Positions 12,440 to 25,563 of a DNA stretch of 64,000 bases are shown here, piece by piece; the stretch's first letter is position 1; every line of letters begins with the position of its first letter. A model generated the notes under the pieces. The model was not told the origin of the DNA, did no database searches, and was given only the letters and a program-made list of their open reading frames with translations. The translations under genes and the position numbers were made by a program. Location of the stretch: contig NMRB01001181.1 in assembly GCA_002633025.1 (NCBI GenBank), positions 118,439-182,438 of the forward strand, given 5' to 3'. This stretch comes from Notospermus geniculatus. Lineage: Eukaryota > Nemertea > Pilidiophora > Heteronemertea > Lineidae.

Positions 12440-13135
12440 AGAATTAGGCACACTGTCACTGGACTTGGAGAGTATAGATTGAGATGTGAGATGTTCTGAG
12501 CTCGTTGCTGAAGGGAAGTCAAAAGACAACAAACACTTAGCACAATTACCATCCCCAAGGGAATTTATTGATGTTACGACAACATCATTTATCATCATTT
12601 TCCAAAATGCTGCTGAACATGGACGCTCGGAAAAACAGGGTTTATTTGTTTGGGAAACAATCTGCTTAGATACTTTCTGGTGAAAGCTTTCACTGATTCA
12701 GAAAGTTGTGCTGTATTTCAGCCTTTTTCCGCTTGGGTCAATAATGAATTAATGGCCGACTTTTGATTGATGTTGTTCCACGAGTCAGTTCCCAAAAATT
12801 GATGTGACCATCTGTCTCTTGTACACGGGATGCTCAGTGATCTCGCTATTTATGCATTTTTTGCCACTCTTGCTGAGTACATCAATTTTTTAACCAATTT
12901 GTGAAAAAAAATGTTAGGTTGTAAATTTGTAGGAGTGGGTTGGCGTTTGCCATGATTTGTCTAGTGATTAAACTAATCCATAGTTTTTTATGTGAGCGGG
13001 TTGAAATGTAAGAACTTGTGGCTATACGCAGATTCTGTAATAAAAGCTCCAGTTTTTTTCTCCGCCTTCTTTATGTGTTTGTTGATGGGCAGTGCTCTTC
13101 AAACTGAATTTTTGATGGAAGGCAATGCAAGCTTT

Positions 13136-13616
13136 AAGCCTAGCGTACATCACACTTGCGACTGGAGACAACTTGTTGCCACTGAGCTACTGGCGACTGG
13201 GAGGATCTACATGTAGCTGGAATTGGAGGCGACTGATCAGTCACCAGAAACGGTCAATGTATGCACCCTTGCGACTCGCTGGAACTAAAATTTTGCCAGT
13301 CGCCACGAGTTGCACATGTTCAACTTTCAAGCGACTAGTTGTACCCAGTTTTGTTCAGTCGCTGCTATGTACGCGGGCTTGCGACTGATCAGTGCCAGTT
13401 TTATGAACGAAACCTAGTCTCGTCGAGTCTCAATGCCCCGGATGTTACTTGAGTTGCTGCCAGTCGCAAGCGCGATGTATGTGATCATGACATGACGACT
13501 GATTGGACTCCTCCTTGTTTTATTGAGTTGCTGAATTTGCGATGTGCGCGCAGCGTGTACATCCACCAGCGACTGGTCAGATCAGTTGCTTCTAATCGCA
13601 AGTGCGATGTACGCCT
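13136..13616 (+). mobile_element. MITE family C, copy 1 (GCGACTGG-rich)
   Basis: The element begins AAGCCTAGCGTACATCACAC and ends AGTGCGATGTACGCC. The interior is full of GCGACTGG/CCAGTCGC boxes in both orientations. A second copy in the same orientation is at 41652-42143. Confidence 0.75.
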
Positions 13617-14260
13617 GATGTTAGAGGAGAGTCGAGAACATCAGCAAAGTTCGTTATTACAGTCCCTCTCCAAATGCTGAAGACTTGAGCCAGTACTCAC
13701 TTGGTCACATTGTCGTGAGTAGTCCATATCATTGTTAATATTCCTTGTGTTTTACTTGAGTAGTTCGTCCATCACACATAACATTCTTTGCCTAGCATTG
13801 TTGAGGGAGTGACAGAAAAAGTTTGCTTCCTCATTCTCAATTCATTGGGGTTGCTTGGTATTGAATTACTTCCACTTGCCATGCAATATTTCAGAATCAG
13901 TAAATAGAAATCGAGTGAAGAACCTTTTAGTATGCTGATGTGGTCGCCAATTGACTGTACTTGATGAGTTACTGTTTTGCTGCTGAGCTGCGTTTGTGTT
14001 TATTATGCCGCTGTGCCTTCTTGGATATGACAGCTCTGTGGATTTATTGTTGACCATTGGTCTGTCAATGTTTGCCAGGCTAAGAAAACTTTGAGCCTGC
14101 ATCCAATTCCAATAGTAATGGAAAGAGGCTTGAGATGTTCATAACATAGATCAGCATAGTAGCCATCTTAACAGTTCGGGATCGCTTCAAAATGCACTAT
14201 ATCATTTCTGTAGTTTTTGTGTAAATGAGAGTTTGTGGTCTTAGTAAAGAATCTCTTTAC

Positions 14261-14553
14261 TACAGTACAGGTCACAATTGACATCCCTACGGCTTCGCGT
14301 AAGTTACGAGTAACTTACGCGTAACTCACGGCTTTGATTTCGCGTAACTCACCGCGTAACTCGCCAAAATCGCGTAACTCGCCTCGGAACTCACTGTGTT
14401 CATCACTGCGTAACTAGCGAACTTCGCGTAACTCACCGCGTAACTCACCTCGTAGTTTACGCATAACGTAGTTCATGAGTTGTTGCGTAAGTTACTAGTG
14501 ACTTATGCATAACTTACGCGAATTTAGGGATGTCAGTTGTGACCTGTACTGTA
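14261..14553 (+). mobile_element. MITE family B, copy 1 with GCGTAACTCAC iterations
   Basis: Terminal repeats CAGTACAGGTCACAATTGAC and the inverted AGTTGTGACCTGTACTG are bounded by TA (14261-14262, 14552-14553). The interior is a run of GCGTAACTCAC and AGTTACGCG units. A second, oppositely oriented copy is at 50794. Confidence 0.85.
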
Positions 14554-15080
14554 GTTAGCCAACCCAGGGAGGAGTGAGGGACAAGAGTTCCAGGGCATCC
14601 ACTAAGCAGCGCGATTGCGGGATTCCCGCCAAAACTCCCGTATCACCTGCAAGAAAAAATAGACAAAACGGCCATTCCCGCTCATGTTTTCAGTAAATAA
14701 AAAATCTATGTTACATGTAAGTAAAGCCGCCATATTTGTAATGCAAGTGTGACGTCAGAATCTTTCCAGTGACGTCTCACTAAACAGTTTTGGTGAGGTG
14801 TCACTACACAGTTATGGTGTATCCTGCACCTTCAGTGTCACTGGTGGTTTTTGTATCCCCACTGAAAAAATGACCCCCCCCTAAAAAAAGTTGGAAAGGG
14901 GGCAATCCCCCCCTTCAAACATATGACCGTCTATGGGAAAACCCGGTCAAAGTCGCTGAACACCACATGGCTAATAGGTTACATTGAGAGTGTCATCACA
15001 ATAAAAAAACACTGGTCTCTTGGCAGCAAATAAAGCCTTATCGATTGTGCAACAAAAGATCAGGTATGGTCAAGGCCTAG

Positions 15081-15226
15081 GTCCCCTACTTGAAATTTTG
15101 GGTGATCATGGCCTGATCATTGGTGATCATCGGTGATCACCGGTGATCACGGCTGATCTTTAGTCATCCACACCAANAGCCATGATCATGATCACCCATG
15201 ATCGGCAGCAAATTTCCAGTAGGGTC
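15081..15226. mobile_element. TGATCA-rich short inverted-repeat element
   Basis: CCCCTACTTGAAATTT at the left and AAATTTCCAGTAGGG at the right form terminal inverted repeats. The interior repeats GGTGATCA/TGATCACC about every 10-12 bp. One base (15177) is unknown. Confidence 0.6.
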
Positions 15227-15954
15227 ACTCCCCGGCGACTTTGGCCGGGTTTTCTCACAGAGTCACATATTTTGGCAGAAGCCCGGAGTTCTGCCTTGAT
15301 CTCCTACTCAAAGGTGATGAAGTAAGAAAGATGAAACTCCCATGAGAAAGAAATTGTGCCATACAATATCTTATGCATCATGGCAAAGCTGCCGAAGCAC
15401 CAGGTATTGTTCTGAAACAATGGTGAACTGGAGTCGCCAGTACCAGGACACACTCAATAAGAAATACATGTATTTATACGTGGGCAGGCCATGCTTGTAC
15501 TTTATTGTTAAAATGTACAGCAAAGTACCTAAATCATAATATTGATATAACAGAATCTGATCCATTTACAATGTAGGTTATCATACTGATAAGAAACTAT
15601 GATAAAATATCCTACAATGAGTGTGACTACTGGGTACAGCTTGGTCTTTGGTTGACTCTTTCAGGCTCAGGCTCAGGCTCAGTGATACTTGGCCTGCAAC
15701 TCCTTGTCCTGGGCTGATATGACAAAAAGTTTCCAACATGCAAGGGAAGGTCTTTTCATCTGGAATGCAGGCCTAATTGATCTACCCATGTGTTTTACTA
15801 TCGACCAACCTCGCAGGCAATAACATCCCAGTTGCACTGATGATCCTCAGGCAGTAAAAAGTAGGATTGGGCACATCATTAAGGTGTCTCGGGATGGGAA
15901 TATTGAGCTGTATGACATTTTAAGATACCGGGTATCGATGATTGGGTATATTAG

Positions 15955-16975
15955 ATAGAGTTAAAGGTAACATACTCCAAAAAAGGAAACAATGGAAAAT
16001 TACTCCAATGAAGGAAACAGTGGAACATTACTCCAAAGAAGGAAACAATGGAACAATACTGCAAAGAAGGAAACAATGGAACAGTACTCCAAAGAGGGTA
16101 ACAACATTAACGTTACTCCTCAGAAGGAAAAATGGAACAGTACACCAAAGAAGGAAACAATGGAATAGTACTCCAAAGAAGGAAGCAACGGAACATTACA
16201 AACCAAAGAAGGAAACAATGGAACATTACTCCAAAGAAGGAAGCAACAGAACATTACAAACCAGAGAAGGAAACAATGGAACATTACTCCAAAGAAGGAA
16301 ACAATTAACATTACTCCAAAGAAGGAAACAATGGAACATTGCTTCAAAGAAAGAAACAATATTAACATTCCTCCCAAGAAGGAAACAATGCGACATTACT
16401 CCAAAGAAGGAAACAATGGAGCATACATGTGTACTCCACTAAATAGTGGAGCATTACACCAAAGAAGGAAACAATGAAACATTACTCCAAAGAAGGAAAC
16501 AATTAACATTATACTCCAAAGAAGGAAACAATGGAACATTGCTTCAAAGAAAGAAACAATATTAACATTACTCCGCCAGAGGGGGGGGCTGGGGGGGCTC
16601 AGGCCCCTCCTCAAGTTCATCAAGGGGGGCTGAGCCCCCCCTCAACTTTGCAGAGTAGTGATTTAAAGTTCCAGTTTTTCACCAAGTGTGATGTGCAAAT
16701 AATGGCATAAGGTTCAAAATCGCAAAATTTTTTTGGTTGAGGGGGGACACCCCCCCTCGAGCTCCCCCCGGGCCCGCGAGCCCCCCTCGCAATATTTTCT
16801 GGCGGAAACTCTGTCAGAAGGAAACAATGGAACATTACTCCAAAGAAGGAAATAGTGGGAGCATTACACCAAAGAAGGAAGCATGGAACAATACTCCGAA
16901 GTGGAAAACAATATTAACATTACTCCAAAGAAGGAAGAATATTAACATTACTCCTAAGGTGGAAACAATGAAAGG
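15955..16975. repeat. Minisatellite of ~27-30 bp units, interrupted
   Basis: Degenerate units of the form ACTCCAAAGAAGGAAACAAT followed by GGAACATT run from about 15968 to 16571 and resume from about 16815 to 16972. Many units are exact, and others differ by 1-3 bp or lack GGAACA. The long open frame over the array is low-complexity and not a gene. Confidence 0.9.
16571..16806. mobile_element. G/C-tract element inserted in the minisatellite
   Basis: It starts CCGCCAGAGGGGGGGGCTGG and ends ATTTTCTGGCGG, giving inverted ends CCGCCAGA/TCTGGCGG. The interior has GGGGGGCTGAGCCCCCC palindromes. Minisatellite units flank both sides. Confidence 0.75.
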
Positions 16976-18940
16976 GGTGGAAATCTCATTCATTTTTTCT
17001 TCACTATTCACCATCTCATGATCAACACATGCATGAGTAGTCTCTTGTTCAGAAAGAACCGAAAAAAAATTGATCATCTTGTGAGTGACCCAAACTCTAT
17101 TACGCAATACCAGGAACAAAGGAACGTGATCAAATTAACTAAATATCAATATTTGTTCCGTATTGATCCAAATGTCGCCAACTTGATATATGTGAGGTTT
17201 ATGCAGGCTGCGGAACATCTGATGCTGATAACAGACATGATGGAAGAAAAATCAAACTCAGGGAGGCTGGTGTATTATAGTCTGCTTCATTTCAAACTGC
17301 TCTATTAATTAAATTTGGATAAAAAATGAAAAAAAATCTACTTCCTATTAACCTGTGACTGTGTGTTCTGGCGGAAAGACATGATATTATGTTTAACTCT
17401 GTGAAAGAGAATTATGAAGTGATTGAATGCCTTTTTGAAAAGATCGTTTACGTGACCTTTTCGATAGGTTTGTGTAAATGGTGATGGCAGTGTATTCCCT
17501 TTCAATCATTTTAGTGAAATGGTCTATCCAGTTTGTGGTTTCTTTCTACGTGAATCATCTGGAACATTAGAGGATATCAACAGAACATGGTTCTTGAATC
17601 AAACACATGCGTTAGCCAGATGATGAATCCTTGACATTATTCTTTAACTGCTGGTGCTGTTTGGGGCTAATTGCTTTGGGCTATCCACCTCGTCTCTGCA
17701 TCTGGTTTGTCACTGACTTGGTAATGATTGGAGAATCTTTGGATTTGTATACTTCTGGGTGTTTACGCGTTCATTAACGAAATTTCAGTTTTCTTGTAGC
17801 CTGCTGGCTATCATTCATGCTGGAACATGTTTCTTCTGAAGGATTTAGCTTGTGGGCAACTTCTCTCTACTTGGCTCTGTAAAGAGCTTTGTCAATTTTG
17901 TGGCACCCTTTCCCTGTTGTGATTTCATTAAAATTGATACAATCCTATCAACAGAAACCCTGTCACATGTACATGTATCATAAAGATATCAAACCCCTAA
18001 ACATGCTAAAGGAATCACTTGAGCACACTCTGTTTCTTGTCCGATGAGTTCCAGTTTTTCTCACCAGATGGCTCTTGTCACCCTAACTTCCATGTTAAAA
18101 TTCTGATCAAATTTGGGTTGGTGGCCGTAGCATACAACACTCCACTAGCCCTGAGCCCAAATTTGTGAAGAACGACCAATATCATAAAGGTGCCATGGCT
18201 GGATAACCCTGTTGGTCACATCCCTGTACATATGTACAGTAGCCTATCTAAATGTATAACAGATCACCCGAGAGACACATTGTGCGCTCGGGTACTGCCT
18301 ACTAAATGTTACATTTCACAAGAACTGCTGAATGGAATCGTATGGAATTTTCACACATCATGGAGAAGACCCAAAGCTATCGTATAAAACAATTGGAAGA
18401 AGTTTCTTTGGGTATCACATTTTTCTCAGAATGTCGCAAAGATAATTAAGTGAAACCTTGATGTCTTCATGAATGTATTCATTGGAAAGGGAATCTTTGA
18501 GCGCTTTCTCATGAATACCTCTCTGATTGGTTCCAAGTACTTCTCAAGCTTTTTTACAACCTTTTTGAAAAAAAATGGCCATTGCAGTGAAAGCGTTAAT
18601 CTGATGGTCCATCAGTTGTTTTCTACCCAGGGAAAACACTTGCATTTCATGGTACATGTAATGATTTCCACTCATCTGCAAAGCTGTGGAAATTGCCTCC
18701 TGTGGATTATCGCCACCAGTGGTACTCCTGACTAGATAGTGCTAACGACGGCATATTTGGTTCACAACAGCTGGGCAGTGACAGCGATGTCATCAAATAT
18801 GCATGATGGTTATTTTGTCAGCGCAGAATGGACAACTATGATGTAAAAAGGGCACTAATGAAATGTTGTTTTTACATTATGTCACATTCATGGACACCAT
18901 TCTTCTTGACTAGCATTGGAGCACTGTGATCAACAATAAA

Positions 18941-19334
18941 TAGAGAGGTTTCGCAAATTTGACGTAAAACGAAGTACGAAATACAAATTGGACTTCATTT
19001 CCATGCCGTAATGTATTTCAGGAGATGGTTGATACCACAATTTATATCGCCTGCTGCAAGAGCGTCTTTTAGCATATGACGTAAGACCGATAGAGGTACG
19101 GTGTATATTAAACTTTGAAATTAATCTTTCCTTTCCACTTTGTAGATACGAAGTGGGAATTTATAAATTCAAGGTGCACCATAACTCTTTCGGTCTTACA
19201 TGATGACATGCTAAGAGATGCACTGGCAGCAGGGACATTTGTAATACCAACCATCTCCAAAACTACATTACGTCCTATGAAGTTGAATTTCGTATTTCAC
19301 TTCGTTTTTCATCAGATTTGCGAAACCTCCCTAT
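18941..19334. mobile_element. Foldback MITE, AGGTTTCGCAAATTTG ends
   Basis: TAGAGAGGTTTCGCAAATTT on the left mirrors AGATTTGCGAAACCTCCCTA on the right. Inner arms AACGAAGTACGAAATAC and GTATTTCACTTCGTTT also pair. Confidence 0.8.
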
Positions 19335-20708
19335 CTGTGGTTATATCTAGATCTAACCTTTTTGACTGAGGTGTAGCCGTATCTCGTACCTCAAGTAAAA
19401 TTCCGTGAACGTGATTGGCTCATTTTTGTCATGTGACCTTGTGTCATTTCGATATGTCCCCCGTGGGCTGGCATATCGCGATATGTTGCCCGCTACCATG
19501 GCTACGTAATGGCCGCCGCTTTTTTCACTCTCTCGGTTCACAGGTTCGAACGGCCATAGAACAAATGTAGTCTCTTCAAACGGAAAAATACCACTCACAT
19601 TCTCATTTCTTGGAAGTAAGCAGTAGCTTTGATGCAAAATGGTTAACTCAAAACCTACCAAAATCTTCGCCGGGGCCAGTTGGGTCTTGCATTGAACTCA
19701 GTCCAGTGGCAACACTCCGATCAGCATGTGATGTCGCGTCGCGTCATTTCACTGAGTACACGTGAATGCACTGTGGATGCATTACATCACGTCATTTCTT
19801 GTCCTTAATTTTGGCATTGATTTGAATTTTTCATAAAAGAAAGTCCTTTTCAATCAACTAGACTTTCGGTAGAGATAAAAAATGTTGCCCTCTATGTCGG
19901 GTGACATACCTCATGCCCCAATTTGGAATGATATGTCTCCCTCGCAAAGCCTCGGGACACATACCATCCCAGCGGTGGGACATTCGGTATGTCACACGAC
20001 ATTTCGGGCAACATTTTTATAATACCATTGGTGCAAAAAGCAAAAGACGCAGACATATTCGCAGTATCTGGTACATATCAATTTTCATATATTGGTGTAC
20101 CTCTCATTACACTGATTAGGCCTGTCCTCATCGTCCATGTTTCACCCTCTGGTCAACTCTTTCTGCCAAATGGGGATTGATCTGTAGAGAATGAGGAAAC
20201 AGATCCTGGTGATGTATGTTATTGCTGGCAATCATGACATTGCTGGAGGCATCATCAGATTCTGAGAACAGATTGATTGCCTGCTGCGGACTGAATGTAA
20301 TGCCAATCTTAAAAGGGTATGGGACAGTTTTGTTTGAAATGCTCCACTGATTGATTGGGACGAGACAGCCGCAATACTACAAATTAACTTACATGTATGT
20401 TTACACTAATCAATGATACTTTCCCTTCTTTAGTTAACTTCATGTTTTTTGAGAAAATTCCACCATGTTTTCGAGTAGAAAGGTTTTGATTGGCCTGTAT
20501 CATAAAAGAGTATGGGCCAATCAAAACTTAATGATGTATGGGCCAATCAAAATCTAATTATGGGCCAATCAGGCCTAATGATATTAGCGAATCAGAATCT
20601 TTCTCTCGGAAACATGGTAAGATTGGACCAATATAAGTTCTCAAAGAAATAAAGGAATTGTCTGCTTGGAAATCGAGGACTTCCTCCCTTGACATTGAAA
20701 GGGGGAAG

Positions 20709-21060
20709 TATATGTGTCCTGCTCTGGCAAAAGCAGACGCATGTTGCTCAGAAGGTGAGCCTCAACCAACTAAAGCGAGGTTCATTGGCACACGGATTTT
20801 GTCCGATTCAGGTCCGTAGAAAATAGATGAAATGGACTTTTGCATTGTCGTATCCGGAAAACTAGGGGCAACCGGACTGAAAACAGACCGGATCCGTGTG
20901 CCAGTGAACCCCCCTTAAGATGACACCATGAGAGAATGGAAGAAATAGATTGCTTCAGATTTCATAATAGACAAAAAATACTGAAACTGACAAACATTTC
21001 GTCTGAACCTGCCAAGCTAAGAGCAACACAGGCGTCTGCTTTTGCCAGGGCGGGTCATTC
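20709..21060. mobile_element. GTGACCCGC-ended MITE, copy 1, with nested MITE
   Basis: The interior (GAGAATGGAAGAAATAGATT, then CTGAAACTGACAAACATTT) matches 58525-58962. The right end is TTTTGCCAGGGCGGGTCA. It is interrupted by 20776-20914. Confidence 0.75.
20776..20914. mobile_element. Short MITE, GAGGTTCATTGGCACACGGA ends (nested)
   Basis: Terminal inverted repeats GAGGTTCATTGGCACACGGA and GATCCGTGTGCCAGTGAACC bracket 139 bp. It sits inside the GTGACCCGC-ended MITE, between its GTGAGCCTCAACC and GATGACACC segments. Confidence 0.78.
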
Positions 21061-21412
21061 TCTCCATGGTGGCAAACACCTTCAGCCTCCTGATTGTGCT
21101 TCGTTTACTAGCATTATCAATCTCCTCTTGTTTGGGAATTTACAGCCAAACTCTCACAGTTACACACTATACAGGAGATTATGTTATCTCACGACACCTT
21201 GGAATTCTTGCCAAGTACATGAGTTCATCTTTACTCATTCTTCCCAGTCACTATCTTGCTTACAGGAACGCAATCCTCTACTCGGTTGTGGAACTCGTGT
21301 GGAAAAGAAACCTTGCAATAGTTCAGCCCCATTGATTCTCTGACATGGCACTTATCTTCTAACATTTCATGTTCGAGATGTCTCCCTTGCCCATGTCTCT
21401 CTTTGTTTTGTA

Positions 21413-21888
21413 AGGGGCTGTCTCAAAATTGTTTTGATGCCAAAAAAGACGAAGTGACTTCGTCTGGGGGGAGGGGGTTCTCGATTTGGCGAAGCCCACT
21501 TCATCTTTTTCGAAAAAATTGGCATCACTCTTTTTTACAGGAGAATGACTTTTTCTATAGTCTTCAGAAAGGAACATCCAAAAATAGAGCACAAAAGGCG
21601 ACACACAAAATGATATAATAAAAGGAGTCGTCCTCCAACAATCTTGCAAATTTTTGACCCCAAGCGGGGTCTTCTTCAGGCTGGAACATGTGGAATGGAA
21701 AAAGGAAAGGAAAGGAAAAGGTTCTGACTATATGGGCCTACTATGGATTGTATGAGTCAGAGCTATAAACGTGGATGGGCGAAGCCAATGTCAAGTGCCC
21801 ACTTCATCTTTTCAAGGGAGGAGGGGGTCAGGGAAAAGATGTAGTCACGTCGTCTTTTTTGGGATCAGTGTAATTTTGAGACGGTCCC
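21413..21888. mobile_element. GGGGCTGTCTCAAAATTG-ended element with inserted GACCCC repeat
   Basis: GGGGCTGTCTCAAAATTG and the right AATTTTGAGACGGTCCC are inverted ends, and both contain an AAAAAAGACGA/TCGTCTTTTTT box. A segment at about 21575-21690 (ACACACAAAATGATA ... GACCCCAAGCGGGGTCTTC) recurs at 50515-50640 and is probably a separate insertion. Confidence 0.65.
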
Positions 21889-23510
21889 TAAGTTCGATCA
21901 GTGGAAAATGATATTTGTCATTTGTTACACGTAGAGTGCACTAACGAGAATATATGTGACTAAAAAATGTCTTCAGGCAAGACAATAATGCATTCTTCTT
22001 GTAAAAAAGGGAGACAGTATTTTGTTTTGAGCTGTTTCAGTGCCTGGGAAAACAACTTTTTGCATTTGATCCATACATGCCATATGCTAGAACGGCTTTG
22101 AGTACAATATCACTCCTGGAGGAACGGCCTGATAAGAGACTCGGCTTATAGGATCATGGGGAAGTCTAGAAGTCTGTTGATAGACCCACGGTTTGCCGAC
22201 TCTGAAAGCTGATAATTCTATTCTATCTCGGCAGCTATTGTCTAAAAACATATGTTTGGGAAAAGTTTTCAGGTTTGTTGTATTTTGGTAAAAAACATTT
22301 TAACGAGTCACTGTCTGAGTTTTGTGATAGTGGGAACTAGCTGGAGTACTTTAAATTTTTCCCATGGAGGCCTGAATACGCTGAAGGGCAGGGTTGTAAA
22401 ACAAAATAAAATTGTTATTAAGAGGCAACACTCTACAGTTTGTAAGTCTCTGACCAAAAACATCACAAGAGTAGACAGTTTCAGATAACAAAATGATGAA
22501 CGGTGTGTAGTTCAGAGTTGTAGTAATGTCTATACTGAGCAAAAATACAAGAATTAGTACCACATACATGTATTCAGATAACTTGTCAATGGAGTAGTGG
22601 TAGAGATGTAGAATGTGGAACTAAAGTGGGATGGTAAAGCTACCACTGTTAACACTACCATCAGTCTATTGAAAGAACCATCATTTCAATGGCTGGGGTC
22701 CATTCGGTGGCATAGGGGTGGGTGGGTGGGGTTACTGCAGGCCCAGCACCTCCCTTCTCGAAAGGATGGTCTTTACCGGAGAGTAAACCGGGGTTCAGAG
22801 GCCTGCCTTCTCTGGACCCGGAAGAGGCTAGAAGAAGGGCAAAGTGCCAGAGTAGGATACGGATCCACATTCCTGCCTGTGAAACAAAACAAAACAACTA
22901 CTGCTAGGCTCAATGATGTTTCTGGGTTTGGCCTTGTTTTACCTTTATGCTACAAGTCATAGGCAGGAAAGGGTGTAGGTCGTGGCTTTGTATTCGTTGA
23001 AGGAAAAACGACCAATTGATCTTGTGTCATCTGCATCTGATGTTTTCTGGAGTAGAATCAGGTAATTTAGCAGTAAATGCAAAAAAATGTATGTTTTCAT
23101 GCATGAAATGAATTGGAAACATGCCCGATGCATGAATGGTGCATTGCATCAACTATGCTCCTACATGGGTGCATGTTTGACGCATGCTTAAGTGTTACAT
23201 GTACATGGAGCAATATGTGTCAGATGTCTGTCCCGCCCAGCTGATGACGAATCAGGATATAGTATAAGTGACATCATTTGGCCTTACTAACAGCTGTCAC
23301 CATGTATTGCTGATAGCAGTGTTCAAAGGTTCATGTACTCTAGGCCTGACTCCTTCCCACTACCGTAATACTAGCCCATCAATGAAGTGAATGAGTGAGA
23401 GTCCATGTAAATTTGAATTGAGCCTTGCAATGCTGCCCATGCAACCTCTGGTTCTTAGGTAAATGGAGAAATAAGCCTGAGAATCTTTCAGATGCAAATT
23501 AAAAATAGAT

Positions 23511-23637
23511 GGGTGGTATTCATAAGGCAGTTCTATCGTTAAAACGGTCTTAGGCCGGTTCCAAGTGTGGTCAACCACTGCACTTGGAACCGGCCTAAGA
23601 TGGTTCTAACGATAGAACCATTTTATGAATACCACCC
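23511..23637. repeat. Foldback hairpin, near-perfect 127-bp palindrome
   Basis: GGGTGGTATTCATAA... at the left mirrors ...TTATGAATACCACCC at the right. The inner GGCCGGTTCCAAGTG pairs with CACTTGGAACCGGCC around a short loop. Confidence 0.88.
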
Positions 23638-23659
23638 AGAATGTCTGTAATTGTTATAG

Positions 23660-23925
23660 TACAGTGCGTTGCACAATTGACCTCCCTTCCGCACCGCGCA
23701 CCATCTGCGTACCATATGTAGGTCATGCACGTACATGTAGGCCTACCGTCCTCGTATCTTCCGCGGACATCCCACGCCGTCATGGAAGGCATGCAGTGAA
23801 GATGTAACGTCATTCGCCCGTGGTACCTGGACGTCACGCTGAAGAGATGCGTGATGAACCCGTACCATACGCGATGAACTGAAGCGTACCTTCCGTGTGA
23901 CGTACGCGGAAAGTACGTGACTGTG
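23660..23925 (+). mobile_element. MITE family A, copy 3 (right end lost)
   Basis: The left end TA-CAGTGCGTTGCACAATTGAC is clear and the interior matches copies 1 and 5. The right terminal repeat is not recognisable, so the end is approximate. Confidence 0.75.
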
Positions 23926-25080
23926 TGTTTATGCTATGAAGTGACGGTCTAATTGATTCCGTACTATATTTGATTTAAATCATGCATGAATGCGTACACT
24001 TCAGCCATGGTTATGAATAATTAATGTGGCAAAATACTGGTACTGTATGGTTACACCAGCGCATGCAATTTTGTGTACCATAAATTATATAATTTTCGGT
24101 GTGAATTGATTAGGTGTAGTGAAATGGTGATCTCAACCAACATGCTGGTCTGTCCTTGACGTTATCATGACTGATAGAAGATGGCTGCATTAGTGTTTAA
24201 CATTTTTATGTTGTTCTCCATGTAGTTTTGAAAAATCCTTTGCTGTGACTGATATGCATGTACCGATGAAGGGATTTAAGCCGATGCATGGAAAACCATA
24301 AAGTATTATTTATTTCCTATGAATAATGCTTCCTGCATTCCTTCATGAAAATATGGTAAACATGGTAAAAGGAAGATCCGTATTAGCAATTTGCCTGTAT
24401 ATTTTCTATAGGCCTTTTCTGTCTGTCTGTCGTATTATTCTGAAGTGGCCTATTTCTCTTCATACCTAAGAAATGACTTTGCCTTTCTGTTCATTTTCTA
24501 TGTATTTTGTTGTCTGGGGGAGTAGGCCTGCTGTGGTTTAGGACATAGACAATACATGTACACCCCAATCTACATAATTTGTTAGCCATTATGTACTGAA
24601 TATCCTAAATGTTTATGCTTTTTTGCAGGTAGCATTGCGAAATTATCAGTTGCTAGTTTTGAGTGTGGTCTTCCTTGATTTCTGCTGACCTCACTATTAA
24701 TCTTCACTTCTTGTGGAATGGACAGTAGCGCCGCAGGGAGGGGGTGGTAAAGTTGGGAACCAAAGTCTGTATACAATGAGCTGTATAAAATCTATAGTGC
24801 AATGTACCGCCATGCATAGGAGGGTTAGTTTTCGAAGTCTAGTCAATATTTTTGTAACCCGAGAATCAGAAGTTGAGACAGACATAACATGATATTATTT
24901 TCCTTCTTTAACCTGGCGTGATGTTGTGTTATTGTAATTTAATTGAATCAAAGCTTTTAAAAATGTTGATGTTGGTGCAGGTGGATGAGGCTCATATCGG
25001 ATTTGTTCTCATTACGAAAGAAAGAGGGAGAGTTTACCAAAGAAACTTCCGTGCTGGCCAATTAATGAACTACATGTATT

Positions 25081-25563
25081 AGAGAGGTTCGGCTATCCCG
25101 GTGCCAAGATCGGGATAGAGTAGTGTTGCGTGATCAAAAAATGACGTGAGGTCATCGTTGTTTGCATAAACTTTGTCGATCCCATTGTCGGGTTCCGAGA
25201 TATCGGCTGTATCTCGTAAGTGTCAAACGACATCAGGTTTACATGATGTACTTCAATTTCACTTCCTTAACCTCTTCAAACTTGAGAATCATGCTGCCAG
25301 ACATTGCATTCAGTTAAGATCATGTACAACCCACCATAAACAGTAATAGATTCCATGGCGATCTGCCTGTATGTAGTTTGATGAGAATTTTCGGTTTGAG
25401 TTTCGCTGTTCGAATGAGCGGAGGCAACTTGCAATACGCGACGATGACGTAGGGGGTTCGGGATAGCAGAATCAGAAACACATGGGTCACGTCGTCGAGA
25501 TCGGGAAACGACGTCAGCACTATCCCAATCTCGATCTCGGAACTGGGATAGCTGAACCTCTCT
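25081..25563. mobile_element. MITE, AGAGAGGTTCGGCTATCCC ends
   Basis: Inverted ends AGAGAGGTTCGGCTATCCC and GGGATAGCTGAACCTCTCT bracket 483 bp. The interior also carries CGGGATAG and ATCTCGATCTCGG repeats. Confidence 0.82.

Noticed and set aside
15942-16442. 166-codon open frame rich in Lys, Arg, Asn and Gln
   Set aside because: It is the translation of a ~27-30 bp minisatellite in a purine-rich strand, and the repeats shift frame. There is no domain and no splice context.
16737-17021. Frames over the G/C-tract insertion and the end of the minisatellite
   Set aside because: They combine parts of an insertion and a repeat. The protein is low-complexity.
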